Positions 12,053-23,234 are shown, numbered from the stretch's first letter. The stretch is DNA of 64,000 bases from Molossus alvarezi (GCA_037176705.1 CM073896.1:24006708-24070707), one strand, 5' to 3'. Notes: generated by a model from the sequence alone, not told the origin. Numbers and translations: made by a program.

Positions 12053-13744
12053 GGGCTCCCGGCCCCCTCTCGCGTCCTCGCAAGCCTACCAGGATTGTAT
12101 CGGTGTCCCTGGTTATGTGGTCCTCCAGGCTGCCTTTCGGTTGCCCCTTCCTGATGATTTGTCTTTATTTTTGTTGTAAATCCAGTTTGATCCTGGGAGA
12201 TGGTCTGTGTAGCTCCATTCACTCCGCCGCCATTTATTTCTCCTCATAGCTTTTCTTTATTGATGTTATCTATTTGGTGAGACATCCTTTGCTTACTTTC
12301 CTTTAATTTTTTAGACATAGCTGATAATAGCTGATTTTAAGTCTGTGTGAATAAGTCCAAAATCTGGACTGTCTCAGGAACATTTTCTCTTGGCTGCTCT
12401 TTTTTTCCCCCCTGTATGTGGTCTATTTTCCTAATGTTTATGTGTCTCATGATTTTGTTTTGTTGAAAACCGTAAATAATATATTGTAATAACTCTGGTG
12501 TCAGATGCATTTTCATTATCATTTTGAGGCTGGGCTTTTGCTGTTGTATTTCTTGTTTCTACTTATATGTTTAATAAGTATGGCCACTAAGTGTATGGTA
12601 GCATTTTTTTTTTTAAGTTCTAGCTTTTATTTTCTTATTTTAAGGTTGGCTTTATAGGGTTTACCCCATGTCAGTATAATTTAGTAATCAGCCAATGGTT
12701 GGTTGAAAAGTTTTCTTGAATGACTTCTCTCTATGCCTTTCACGCTTTGCCATGGGAATCTGAGAACACATGTCTTCAAACCTATTACAGTTACAAGGCA
12801 GCCCTGGCTTCTACTTCCTGCTGCTTGAGGGCTTCATGGTCAGCTACTGAGTGGATAGGATCTTCTCTTTACTCAGGTGTTTCCTGATCCAGCTTAACAT
12901 TTCAGGAGTGTCAGAGCTTTTCAAAGTTCTTTACAGCTTTCTAGTTATTCAGAATTTCCTTTTAAATTCCTGGCTTGGCTCTGTTTGCCCCCCAAAAATA
13001 ATAGCCTTAGCTGCCATATTGCCACCAAATTGCTGTTGCTTTGATAGTGCTCTGTAAATAGGGTTTCCCCCCACCCCCACAAGCTCAGAGTCAAATCAAA
13101 TACCTACAGCTCCCTGGGAATAGAGATTTTCCAGGGAACTGCTTGTTCTGACAAAATAATGACAGTGCTCTGGGGATGACGCTTACAATATAGCTCCAAA
13201 AGAGGTATATTTTTTCTACTGGCTACCAGTTGGCCAACTTTTTATAACTATGATGTCACTAATTTGGGGAGTGAGGGGTGATGGGAATAGGCTCAAGCTA
13301 AAATGGTGTAGACCTCACTGTTTTACAGGGAGTCAGTAGATTCTCTTAGATCATTTTCAATTTGTTCTGTGGCTCTGGTTAATTTTCAGAGTTTTTAAAT
13401 GGTTGGCTTTCATTGCTTTGCCAGTATTTTTATTGTTTTTGCCAGACAGTGAGTTCCTGAAAATTCTCTACCTGCCATTTCGAAGGTCTGTCTTCTCTGG
13501 GATTCTATATAAAGAATAATGGCCAAGCAAAGTCAAACAAAAAGCAGCCTCTTACAGGGAAATGTGACCTGTTTTTTTCTAACTTTGGCTCTTGCAGCAT
13601 CTCCACCTTTTTTCCCTACTCGCTCCATCCCTCATGGCTTCCTCTCTGTGATGGGTTAGTGCAGAGTGTAGTCTTGGCTTTGGTATTTGGGCACACTTGG
13701 ATTTAATTATTAGCTCTGCAACAATAAGTAAGGTATTTACTCTT

Positions 13745-14735
13745 TTTTTCTCTCTTACATTTATGTTTATTTTTTCTTGCTGATATTATTACAGATGTCC
13801 CCTATCTTCCCCCCAGTTCTCTCCTCCATCCAGCCCCAAGCTCACCCCAGGCCTTCACCACACTATTGTCTGTGTCCTTGGGCTATGCATATATGCATAT
13901 AAATTCTTTGGTTAATCTCTTCCTGTCCTCCTCTGCCCCCTCCCCTCTGAGATCTGTCAGTCTTTGGACCTATTTTGTTTGACAGTTTATTTTGCTCATA
14001 CATTCCACATATAAGTGAGATCATGTGACATTTGTCTTTCTCTGACTGGCTTATTTCACTTGGCATAATTGTCTCCAGGTCTATCCATGATGTTGCAAAG
14101 GGTAAGAGATCCTTCTTTTTTTTATCCTCACCGAAGGACATTTTTGCATTTATCTTCAAATAGAGTGGGAGGGAGAGAGAATAGAAGGAATTGAGAGAGA
14201 GAAACATTGATGTGAGAGAGGCACATCGAGTGGTTGCCACCCACAAGACCCCAACTGGGGTCGGGAACAAACTGCAACCAAGGTATGTGCTCTTAGCAGG
14301 AACCAAACCGGGGACTCTCCGGTCTGTGGGTGGATGCTCTAACCACTGAACCAAACCAGGCAGGGCAGAGAGCCTTCTTTTTTACAGCTGCATAGTATTC
14401 CATTGTGTAAATGTACCACAGCTTTTTTTCCCACTCAGCTACTGATGGGCACTTGGGCTGTTTTCAGATCTTAGCTATTGTAAATTGTGCTGCTATGAAC
14501 ATAGGAGTTAAATATATTTTTTCTGATTGGTGTTTCAGGATCCTTAGGATATATTCTTAGGAGTGGGATTGCTGGGTCCAGCAACATTTCCATTTTTAAT
14601 TTTTTGAGGAGGCTCTATTACTGTTTTTCATAGTGGCTACACCAGTTTGCATTCCCACCACCTGTGTAGTAGGGTTTCCTTTTTTCCACATCCTCACCAG
14701 CACTTGTTTGTTGATTAATTGATGGTAAATATATG
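13745..14735 (-). mobile_element. 5'-truncated LINE-1, minus strand
   Basis: About 740 bases of bat L1 3' sequence (GTATTCCATTGTGTAAATGT and TTCCCACCACCTGTG in plus orientation), similar to the 3' end of the copy at 5906 but more diverged. A VES SINE interrupts it at 14122. Confidence 0.85.
14122..14366 (-). mobile_element. VES SINE in truncated L1
   Basis: Minus-strand VES with TSD AGAGATCCTTCTTTTTT (14105-14121) and AGAGAGCCTTCTTTTTT (14367-14383). Confidence 0.92.
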
Positions 14736-14867
14736 GGACTGAAAATTATCCTTTTTACATGCTATGATTGGAACCCTAAAAGGGTTATTTTCCTTTCCAA
14801 TTCATTTCTATTATCTTAGCTCTGCTCTTTGTTTTATTTATTATTAGTACTCTATTTTATTAAGTCT

Positions 14868-14992
14868 TAGCAATGATTTAGGTAGGTACTGAGGCTCAGA
14901 GAGTTGAAATAGCTTGAAAGTAAGTGGTAGAGCCTGTATCTGAACCCAAGAAGTCTGACCCTGGAGTACCTGCTCTTAACCACTGTTCATAT
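14868..14992 (-). repeat. MIR SINE fragment
   Basis: ACTGAGGCTCAGAGAGTTGAA followed by GTGGTAGAGCC and GCTCTTAACCACTG is reverse-complement MIR. Confidence 0.75.
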
Positions 14993-15309
14993 ACACATAC
15001 AATGCCATATTTTGAATACTTCATACCTTTTCACAAGGAATTCTTATTATTTTTGCATTTTCTACAAATACTGGGCATAGTTAGTTAATATTCATCTTCA
15101 CCCTCTACTCAAAAAAAAAAAGAGAAAAGTAGAATATGTAACATTACAAATGTCAAATGTTAAGTCTATTGGAAGTTGAAATATAGTTATAGAAATATTT
15201 TTCAGTGACTAGAAAATATTGATCTTTATCCTTTACATCTTTATCATTTTGATTTTGGAATATTCTTCATCATTTGCTTTACTGTTTGTTTGTATCTTCT
15301 TAGAGGACG

Positions 15310-15536
15310 GTCATGTGCTTAACAGTTCAGAACATGGGCTCCGAAGGAGAAAGTCAGGCAGTCCTGGTTTGGGTGCTGAGTAAGTCATCTAACCTCCCTG
15401 CCTTGGGACCCCCATTCTGAATAAGGGGATCACAGTGGCTGCCCCATCAGGTTGTTGGGCAAATCCATTAAAACAATGCATGTGACGTGCTTGGCACAGG
15501 GCCTGCCTCATAACAGACACTCAGAGCGTTGCTGTC
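15310..15536 (+). repeat. MIR SINE fragment
   Basis: Sense MIR: TAAGTCATCTAACCTCCCTG, CAGGTTGTTGGGCAAAT, CACAGGGCCTGCC, ACACTCAGAGCGTTGCTGTC. Confidence 0.75.
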
Positions 15537-15952
15537 ATGATCGTCTTCGTCATCAGAACCAGTTTGAGGGTTATTAATAAAAAACAAATAACCATAAAGA
15601 GGTCAAATGAGAAATCCAGATACTCTCTCAGCGATTTCGTAAATGTTCAGACCACTGCGTGTGAAAGGGATGAACTAATCAGGAAGACGTGGGTCCTAGT
15701 TCAGGAGCTACTGTGCATGAGGTGGATGACTAGCCTTGCTGGCTGCAGGCAACACAGTGCGGAAACCACAGTTCCCCGGCCGGCTCTGGAGACAGGCCAA
15801 GGGCTGTCGGAGCGCTGGCTGCCCTGGCCCAGTAAGCAAGCAGGTCACCTGCAAGCTCTCCTCTGAGCAATTCTGCGACATCTGTCACTTCGTCCTTTGG
15901 GTCTGTCTATCCTTCTGGGTGTGTCTGCATATGCAATCAAGAATGCAAACAT

Positions 15953-16180
15953 GCCCGGCCAGTGTGGCTCAGTGGTTGAGCATCAACCCATGCACCAAGA
16001 GGCTGCCAGTTCGATTCCCGGTCAGGGCACATGCCCAGGTTGTGGGCCAGATCCCCAGTGGGGGGCATGCAGGAGGAGGCCAAACAATGTTCTCTCTCAT
16101 CTGTGTTTCTCTCTCTCTCTTCCTCTCCCTTCCTCACTCTAAAATCAATAAAGAAAAAATATTTAAAAAATATAATACAA
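15953..16180 (+). mobile_element. VES SINE
   Basis: GCCCGGCCAGTGTGGCTCAG start, GTCAGGGCACATGCCCAGG, and an AATCAATAAAGAAAAAAT tail. GTGTGG-type subfamily. Confidence 0.9.
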
Positions 16181-16229
16181 AGGCAAGTCCCCGAATTCAG
16201 GTCCATCCCTCCCCCACACCCCCTCATTC

Positions 16230-16560
16230 GTGAATAATTTTACTTCAGCTTGTTTTCGCTTCTCCGAAGATGGGTGTCGGTGTGGGAAATCCGCGGTGTG
16301 CCCCGCAGGCAGCGCAGGCGGGTGGAAGAGGGGGCCCGCGAGGGCAGAGTGCTGAGGCGCAGAGGCGAGCCCTTGGCAGCCCTGTTTCCTTTACTTGACA
16401 AGCCAGGGCCAAAGCTGTCCAGAGAGAAGTGGAATCAAGTACTCACTTCAATATGCGTGTACTCAGTGCCATCCAGTAAGGAGAAACGAGGATCGGCTCT
16501 GAAGCTTCGGCGCTGGCCACCTGCTCTGGCCACCGCTTCTCACCTGTGCAGCTCCTGACC
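16230..16560. other. CpG-dense unique segment
   Basis: GC-rich stretch with many CpG dinucleotides between about 16250 and 16400. No convincing gene is seen and the open frames across it have no recognised similarity. It lies about 2.3 kb upstream of the first REXO1-like relic exon, so it could be a remnant promoter CpG island; that is speculation. Confidence 0.35.
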
Positions 16561-16984
16561 CTGGAGATCTCGGGTGATGACAGTCGTCTGTCTCCTTCAG
16601 ACCTCAGGTTAGTCAGCTGCCTCCTGAGGGCACAGCTGCTTTCCACACGCCGGCATCGTCACCACAGCGTGGCTAAGAGCTTCAGTCCCCCACCCCCGTC
16701 CTGCCTCCCCAGCCCCATCTCTTTTAGCATAGTAATCCCCGAGAGTCTACTCCGCTGTGGTTTTTCCTAGTCCAAAGGAAAACCTGGGCCCATCCCCATC
16801 TCCCTTTTCCACACCGTGTCATCGAGTGTGCACATCCGTTTGTTCTCTCGAAAACATATGCCAAACATCTCTCCCCTTCCACCGCCGGCAGCCAGCCTCA
16901 CGCCACCGCATCGCTGCCCTCCCGTCCCGGCTGCTTCCCAGGCTCCTCTTCTCCTGGGCCCTTCTCTCCACTGCCCCCGGTTTA

Positions 16985-17430
16985 TGTCATAACAACGCCC
17001 AGGATCATTGTTCACACCACATTTCTGTTCAAATCACTTCCTTGCTTTAATTAAAACCTTTCCATTGCTTTGTCGACCCTGCCCAACTACCTTTGAGCTT
17101 TTCCATCAATATCTCCACGGGCCACCTTTCTGGACTCTTCTTACCTGCTGTTCCCTCTGCTCTTCACATGGCCGGTTCCTGCTCGTCCTCTGGGGCTCTG
17201 CTTGGATATTACCCCTGCCCTGGGCTCTTTCCCAACCTCCCTCTCTAGATAGGTTCACACTCTCCCAATGGCCTCTTCCTTCGTAGCAAGCACTTCACTA
17301 CATTTTGTGATGGTTGAGTAATTGATCTGCTATCTCCAAAGACCGTAAGCTTTTTGAGGGACCACTGTTTTCTCCCCACTGCTTCCCCAGCACTTAGCAT
17401 AGTAACTGACATACAGGCTGTCAGTAAATA
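16985..17430 (+). repeat. L2 LINE 3' fragment
   Basis: TTCAAATCACTTCCTTGCTT, CTGCTGTTCCCTCTGCTCTT, and CAGCACTTAGCATAGTAACTG followed by AGTAAATATTTG match the L2 3' end. Confidence 0.7.
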
Positions 17431-17449
17431 TTTGGGTATATGGATGGAC

Positions 17450-18853
17450 AGATGAATTATTCATATATATGGACATTAATGTGGATGATACTGTAATAAA
17501 AGTTACAAAGAAAATAGGAACAGTGGATGTGATTGAACAACAAAATAAACACAGTATATAAATCAATAATGTAGTAAACCAGGTAAGTTTGACTTGAATG
17601 TTTAAAGCACAGAGGACTTCATTTCAGGGGGCATGGGGCTGTGAATTCCCAAAGAGAAAGAAAACGCTGGAGAATACTTAGCGTAGCGGGCGGTCCAGGT
17701 GGGCTAACTAGACCACACAGCATAATGAACAGATTGGGGACTTTGGAGCTTGCAGACCTGAGATGTTAGGTTGCTTGCTGCCTACTTTCTCTGAGGCCTT
17801 TGGCGAGTCACCTGAGATCTCAACATTTGTTACCCTGCTCACAGAATGAGCTTTGTGTGCAATTCCGCGAGTTGATGGGTCAGACTCCTGGCGTATGGTG
17901 AACGCGCTGTCAGCACTGGCCCTCTGCCTGCCTTTACCTGCCGCAGGAGAGGTGAAGGGAGAGCTACGCAGTGCCAAGATTGGATCCCTAATGTAAGGTA
18001 GGCTGAGCAAGAGACGTCAGTGCCGGCCTGAGGGATTTGCATTTGACCAGTGATGTACAAGTGAAGCATTTGAGGAAAGTGATACCATGACAACGAACTT
18101 TAGGAGTCAGTCGGATAGCATTTTATAAGAAAACCGGTGCAGAAACCACTGGAGGCAGAGGGATTGATTAGGAGAAGCTGGAAGATCATTGCCTTGGGTC
18201 AGGGGGAAGAAGGGCTCAGTGTGGATAAGTGTACAGATGAGATGGAAAATGGTGTTGGGGTAGGAAAAGAGATATGAAGGCCTGGGATCGTTGCTATGAA
18301 CATGTGCAAAGTGCCAGAGATGCGAAAAAAGGGGGTGTTAGGATTTTGAAGGTCCAGCCACGGTTGGAGACAATGTCTGTGTTGTGTCCTCAGTCTGCAT
18401 AACTGGATGATGTTTCTTGAGCCAGGTTAACAACAGATACAGGAAGGAGCAGGTGGCAGTGGGAGCCAGTCATCCAGGGGCTGTAGCAGGTGGTAGGAGA
18501 GGATGTGGAGAGAGAGTTGAGGTGGAGTCAGAGCAGGATAAAGAAGTGATGCTGGACAGGGGCTGAGGAACCAGGGCAGATGATGGGACAAGGAGGGGAG
18601 GGTGGGGGTTAAAGGTGTTCAGGACGCTGGCCGTTGTAATTCACCTTCAAAGTGCAACCCTAAGAACCCCGCTTCCAGAAGTGGATTATTTTTGTTCCTT
18701 ATGTAATAACTAAAAACTTGAAAGTAGAGAGTGGTAACATCAGATCAATCAAGTCCTTAAAAGTCTTTGAGGATAAGATAAGACACGTACTCTTGGGGTT
18801 AGCCACTCTGCCTCATAAACTTGCTCTGTTTTTATTTTTTGGTTGGTTCACAG
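17450..18853. other. Mostly unique DNA with an MIR fragment
   Basis: An MIR-like piece (plus) lies at about 17715-17850 (GACTTTGGAGCTTGCAGACC, TTTGGCGAGTCACC). The G/A-rich block 18005-18600 looks like an old unidentified interspersed repeat. No coding exon was recognised. Confidence 0.4.
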
Positions 18854-18927
18854 TCCGCGGTGGCTTAGAGACATGATACAACTGTTGTGAAGGTGTCCTT
18901 GGATCCCCCAGGTGTCAGGTCACCAAG
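18854..18927 (+). pseudogene. REXO1-like relic exon A (GGLET..YNCC..GSPRCQVTK)
   Basis: 74 bases between TTCACAG and GTAGGG. In frame it reads RGGLET, a TGA stop at 18874-18876, then YNCCEGVLGSPRCQVTK. This fits the cysteine-bearing segment (GGWETQY-CC-GS-GCQVAK) just before the exonuclease domain of REXO1-type proteins. It starts with two bases of a split codon and ends in phase 0. Confidence 0.72.
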
Positions 18928-19110
18928 GTAGGGTTCTGCACCCAGAATATTGCTTGTTTCAGAACATAAGTTGCTGCCTCCAACACAGACCTTGGGGACC
19001 AGTAAGCATTTGAAAGAATTAATTAGCTAATTTTTATTTGATGAAATTTTTATGAGCTTAATTGCTTTTGCAAAAACACACAGTAATTCATTTGCCAATG
19101 TTTACTTCAG

Positions 19111-19179
19111 CTTCATGGTCATGACCAAAAAGAACACCTGGAGGGCTTTGTGAAGACATCAAATCCCCACCCCCTGAAG
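19111..19179 (+). pseudogene. REXO1-like relic exon B (LHGHDQKEHLEGFVKT)
   Basis: 69 bases (23 codons) between acceptor TTTACTTCAG and donor GTAAGC. Reads LHGHDQKEHLEGFVKTSNPH PLK, fully open. It corresponds to the HV-DGRKE-LEGFVKTF segment that precedes the nuclease domain. Phase 0 at both ends, consistent with exon A. Confidence 0.78.
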
Positions 19180-19523
19180 GTAAGCACAGTGTTTTTGCTG
19201 TTAACTGTGAGGCGGTGGTTGATGTTACATTTTACCTTATTGCATAATTACAACTGAATGGCTGTGGAGCATTGTTCATTATATAAAGTACTTTCCCAGG
19301 CTTTATCTCTGCAGTGTGGTCCCCACCAGGTGACGTGGCGGAGTTCCTGCACTTAGTAAAGGGTATAGCCAGAAATTGGTCCATAATCGACTTTTCTATT
19401 ATTTTTTCTGTTATATATTATGAGTGGTGATTCTACTCATCAAATTGCTGAAATCACATGAGTGGAAAACTCATGAATACTTCTGTTATCCCCTAAAGCA
19501 ACACATTTTAATAAGTCCTTTTT

Positions 19524-19770
19524 TTTTTTTTTTTTATCCTCACCCGAGGACATTTTTCAATATTTTGTTCAGATAGAGTGTGAGGGAGGGAGAGAGAGAA
19601 AAAAAAAACATCAATGTGAAAGGGACACATCGAGTGGTTGCCACCCGCACAACCCAACCAGGGCCGGGGACAAACTGCAACCGAGGTACGTGCCCTTAGC
19701 GGGAACTGAACCCCAGGTCTCTCCAGACCGCAAGCCAATGCTCTAACCGCTGAGCCAAACCGGCCAGGGC
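19524..19770 (-). mobile_element. VES SINE in REXO1-like relic intron
   Basis: Minus-strand VES with exact TSD AATAAGTCCTTTTT (19510-19523 and 19771-19784). Confidence 0.95.
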
Positions 19771-20257
19771 AATAAGTCCTTTTTAAAACACTATTGCTTA
19801 TAGAGACAGTACAATGTTTACAGCGATTTATCTTTCATAGGAGAATCAATACTCCAGGGGGGAGAAAACAGAACCTAGACTCGTGAGACCAGGGAAGCTC
19901 CCACCCACCAGCTGTGACCCCTGAAAATGTCTCCTCCGTGCTCGAAGCTGTACACTGCGGGCTAATAACCGCAGTGACTGAGACGCAGGGGAGCTAACAC
20001 GGGAGAGCGCCGTGTGCGTGTCCAATGTCATGGGAACAGTCACTTTCAACAGAACACACACATTAATTTTTCTTCCATGTAGTATATTAGGGAAGCAGGT
20101 TTGCAGAGATTAATTACAACAAATATAGAAGGGCAGTGTTCAGTTTTCAAGCTCAAATCTGTGACTGAATGCGGTGTGGGCTGCTTCTGGCTTAGACATC
20201 AAATGTCACGGCCGTTGTCCTCTGATAGAACTGAGGAAGGGGTTTTCTGTTTTTCAG

Positions 20258-20290
20258 TCAGCAGGGTCTGTAACTGAGATTCCCAATATG
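20258..20290 (+). pseudogene. Possible relic of the LDCEM (Exo I) exon
   Basis: A good acceptor (TTTTCTGTTTTTCAG) is followed by SAG and then a garbled CTGTAACTGAGAT, which could be a deleted version of the YALDCEM codons. A GTAGCC donor-like site follows shortly after. Its position between exons B and C is right, but similarity is too short to be sure. If correct, the first catalytic motif is destroyed. Confidence 0.3.
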
Positions 20291-20363
20291 GTAGCCAATT
20301 GCCACATGTGACTATTTAAACTTAAATAAATTAAAATTAAATAAAGTTAAAAATTCAGTTCCT

Positions 20364-20577
20364 GCCCTGGCCAGTTTGGCTCAGCGGTTAGAGCGTTGGC
20401 CTGCGTTCCGGAGAGACCCGGGTTCGGTTCCCGCTAAGGGCGCGTGCTTCGGTTGCAGTTTGTCCCCGGCCCTGGTTGGTCGTGCGGGTGGCAGCCACTC
20501 GATGTGTCCCTTTCACATCAATGTTTCTCACTCTCTCTCTCTCCCTCTCCCTCCCTCCCACTCTATCTGTAAAAAAA
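20364..20577 (+). mobile_element. VES SINE in REXO1-like relic intron
   Basis: Young-type VES with exact TSD AAAAATTCAGTTCCT (20349-20363 and 20578-20592). Confidence 0.95.
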
Positions 20578-20734
20578 AAAAATTCAGTTCCTTAGTCTAC
20601 ACCAGCCATATTCCAAATACTCGGTAGCCATATATATGACAAGTGGATACCATATTGGACCGCATAGAAATAGAACATTCCATCATCTCAGAAGGTTCTA
20701 TTGGATAAGGTTGATCTCTAACGAAAATAATTGT

Positions 20735-20952
20735 CACCCAGTCAGTGTGGCTTATTGGTTGAGCATCGACCCAGGCACCAAGAGGTCACCAGTTTGATTC
20801 CCAGTCAGGGCACATGCCCAGGTTGTGGGCCCGATCCCCAGTGGGGAGCATGCAGGAGGAGGCTGATAGATGTTCTTTCTCATCGATGTTTCTATCTCTC
20901 TCTCCCTCTCCCTTCTTCTCTCTCTAAAAGCAATAAAGGGAAAACAATTTTT
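20735..20952 (+). mobile_element. VES SINE in REXO1-like relic intron
   Basis: GTGTGG-type VES with short TSD AATAATTGT (20726-20734 and 20953-20961). Confidence 0.9.
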
Positions 20953-21192
20953 AATAATTGTAAAGGCAGAAACAACAAAATGAAATTACTTTATTAGCAT
21001 AAATATTACTAACATTAAAGAAAAATGAAAGCTTAGAGCATCTTCCATGTGACTCAGATCCACTGGCTTTGTTGGCATAACTGAATGATACGATTAAATC
21101 ATATTCTAGCTAAAAATATTCCTTTAACATATCTCAGATGTTAACAGCAAATATGTTTACTTAATGTGACACCAATATTTCCCACTTTCTAG

Positions 21193-21305
21193 GTCTGTAC
21201 AGCCAAAGGCTGGGAACTTACTCAAGTGACCCTGGTTGACCCAGGCCCAGCTGCTCTATGACACGTTTATGGACCCGACAGAGAAGTCATTGACTGTAAC
21301 ACAAG
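21193..21305 (+). pseudogene. REXO1-like relic exon C (VCTAKGWELTQVTLVD..YDTF)
   Basis: 113 bases after acceptor CCCACTTTCTAG. Begins VCTAKGWELTQVTLVDPGP. It then shifts frame to QLLYDTFMDPTEK and shifts back to IDCNTR, ending in a split arginine before GCATGC (a mutated or GC-type donor). This follows the (C/V)YTT-GLELTRVTVVD...VVYDTFVKPDN..VDYNTR order of the family. A TGA at 21259-21261 closes the first frame. Confidence 0.78.
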
Positions 21306-21376
21306 GCATGCGTCATAAAAAGCTATTTGGTTTTGAGACTTTAGAACCTTCAACATATAGTCTGTGTGAAGTTTTA

Positions 21377-21641
21377 TTTTATTTTATTTCATTATTATTA
21401 TTTTTTATCCTCACCCGAGGACATTTTTGCATTTTATTTTCAAATAGAGCAGGAAGGAGAGAGGAAATAAGAGAGAGAAACATCGATGTGAGGGAGACAC
21501 ACTGACTGGTTGCCACTCACATGACCCCAACCGAGGCTGGGGACAAACTGCAACCAAGGTACGTGCCCCTAGCGGAACCAAACCCAAGTCTCTCTGGTCC
21601 ACGGGGCGAAGCTCTAACCTCTGAGCCAAACTGGCCAGGGC
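21377..21641 (-). mobile_element. VES SINE in REXO1-like relic intron
   Basis: Minus-strand VES with exact TSD CTGTGTGAAGTTTTA (21362-21376 and 21642-21656). It lies only 72 bases after relic exon C. Confidence 0.95.
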
Positions 21642-21818
21642 CTGTGTGAAGTTTTAGCTTAGGTACTTTTATCAGAGTCCACTTGAGAGCAAGAGTTACA
21701 CTATTTTCCTTTAATTCATTGATTCACTCAAAAACATATTTTACTAAGTACCTGCTAAAATTATAATACTCTGTGCTAGGCCCTGAGTTACAACCCCAAA
21801 TAAGAGACAAGGCTGCAG

Positions 21819-22076
21819 CCCTGGCCTGTTTGGCTCAGTGGTTGGAGTGGCAGCCCGTGGACCAGTGACCCGGGTTCGGTTCCCGCTGAGGGCATGTACC
21901 TTGGTTGCAGTTTGTCCCCAGCCCCAATGGGGTTGTGTGGGTGGCAGCCAGTCGATGTGTCTCTCTCACATCGATGTTTCTCTCTCTCTCTCTCTCTCTC
22001 TCTTCCTCCCTCTCTCCCTCCCGTTCTATCTGAAGATAAATGCAAAAATGTCCTCGGGTGACGATAAAAAAAAGAA
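21819..22076 (+). mobile_element. VES SINE in REXO1-like relic intron
   Basis: VES with exact 16-bp TSD AGAGACAAGGCTGCAG (21803-21818 and 22077-22092) and an internal CT microsatellite. Confidence 0.95.
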
Positions 22077-22431
22077 AGAGACAAGGCTGCAGACTCCAAC
22101 TTATGTGTTGGAGTGCTAGGTAGATGTCTAGAGAAACAGGCAAAAATATAGACTAAAGTATCGTATTCATTCTTCTGCTCAATCTTTAATCAGTTCCTCC
22201 TCAGAGCACCATAGTGTCATTCCCATTAGGTGAACATTTCTATAATCTCGTGGCTGTGACCTTGAGTATATATTGCTTTGATATAGTATACAGAGTAGTA
22301 GTTCAGTACAGATTCTATTTTATTAATTATTATTATTAAAGTATGACATATTTCTGATTCAAATTCAGTGCTAACTTGAGATGGTACAATATAGATGTAA
22401 CTTTAATTTTTTTGTTTTGTTTTATTTTTGT

Positions 22432-22672
22432 TAATCTTCACCAAAGGATATTTTTCCATTGATTTTTTTTTTAGAGAGAGTAGAGGGAAGGAGGGGGAGA
22501 GAGAGAGAGATTGATGTGAGAGAGACACATGCATTGGTTGCCTCCTGCACCAACCCTACCAGGCCAGGGATTGAACCTGCAACCCAGCTATGTGCCCTTG
22601 ACCAGAATGGAATCCATGACCCTTCAGTCTGTGGGCTAACACTCTAACCACTGAGCCAAACCGGGTAGGGCA
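22432..22672 (-). mobile_element. VES SINE, older, minus strand
   Basis: TTAATCTTCACCAAAGGATA to CACTGAGCCAAACCGGGTAG. More diverged; TSD not clear. Confidence 0.88.
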
Positions 22673-22695
22673 TGCCTTTGATTTTAAAAACCTCA

Positions 22696-22896
22696 TATAA
22701 ACTCTGGTTGGTGTGACTCGGTTGGTTGGGTGTCGTTCCATGCACCAAAAGGTTGCAGGTCCGATCCCCAGTAGGGAGCATGCAAGAAGCAGCTGATTGA
22801 TATTTCCCTCTCACATCATTATTATTAAAGTATGTTTTTCTCTCTCCCCCCTTCCTTCCTCTCTCTAAAATCAATTTAAAATATTTTTTAAAAAAC
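22696..22896 (+). mobile_element. VES SINE, older, with odd internal segment
   Basis: CTGGTTGGTGTGACTCGG start and GATCCCCAGTAGGGAGCATG middle. At 22818-22834 the expected CATCGATGTTTC is replaced by a 17-base copy of sequence found at 22329-22345. Confidence 0.85.
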
Positions 22897-23004
22897 CTCT
22901 TATAAAACACCAATGATATCACTGATCAATTTAAATTGAGTTTCGTAAAGGCATATGAGCCATGACATAACATATTTATATATTTATTTAAATATAAAAT
23001 AGAG

Positions 23005-23234
23005 CCCAGCTGCTGTGGCTCAGTGGTTGGGCATCGACCATGCACCAAGAGGTTGCCAGTTCGATTCCCGGTCAGGGCACATGCCCAGGTTGTGGGCCCG
23101 ATCCCCAGCGTGGGGCATGCAGGAGGTGACCAGTCAAGGTTTTTTCTCATTGATGTTTCTATCTCTCTCTCCCTCTTCCTTCCTCTCTCTCTCCTTCTTC
23201 CTTCCTCTTTCTCTAAAATCAATAAAAAAATTTT
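23005..23234 (+). mobile_element. VES SINE in REXO1-like relic intron
   Basis: GTGTGG-type VES with TSD AATATAAAATAGA (22991-23003 and 23235-23247). Confidence 0.93.

Larger units (their letters stand above)
5906..12246 (-). mobile_element. Near-full-length bat LINE-1, minus strand
   Basis: About 6.3 kb including one internal VES SINE. The 3' A-rich end is at 5906. The 5' end is at 12246, next to GAGGAGAAATAAATGGCGG on the minus strand. Flanking TSD is TAGCATTTCTTTATT (5891-5905) and TAGCTTTTCTTTATT (12247-12261), 14 of 15 identical. Layout on the minus strand is a GC-rich 5' UTR (about 11210-12246), ORF1 (about 10290-11206), ORF2 (about 6158-10232) and a 3' UTR. Both ORFs carry stops and frameshifts, so the copy cannot move by itself. 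Confidence 0.9.
297..13515 (-). mobile_element. Ancient LINE-1 (L1M-type), minus strand, split by later insertions
   Basis: Minus-strand L1 sequence is recognisable across this interval, from the 3' part near base 297 through decayed ORF2 and ORF1 to the 5' UTR near 13.5 kb. Host segments are about 297-2660, 3129-4062, 4329-4689, 4905-5667 and 12262-13515. The gaps are a foreign L1 3' fragment, three VES SINEs and one younger full-length L1. The reading resumes in register with L1 order after each gap, which is how the single parent element was recognised. All coding frames are broken. Confidence 0.8.

Noticed and set aside
16250..16558. 102-codon open frame in the CpG-rich segment
   Set aside because: Arginine-rich low-complexity translation typical of GC-rich noncoding DNA; no splice or similarity support.
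20364..20480. tRNA-like A and B boxes
   Set aside because: They belong to VES SINEs (tRNA-derived), not functional tRNA genes; the same holds for the other VES copies.
19524..23234. Regularly recurring similar segments that could suggest an array
   Set aside because: They are dispersed SINE insertions with individual TSDs in both orientations, not a CRISPR or satellite array.
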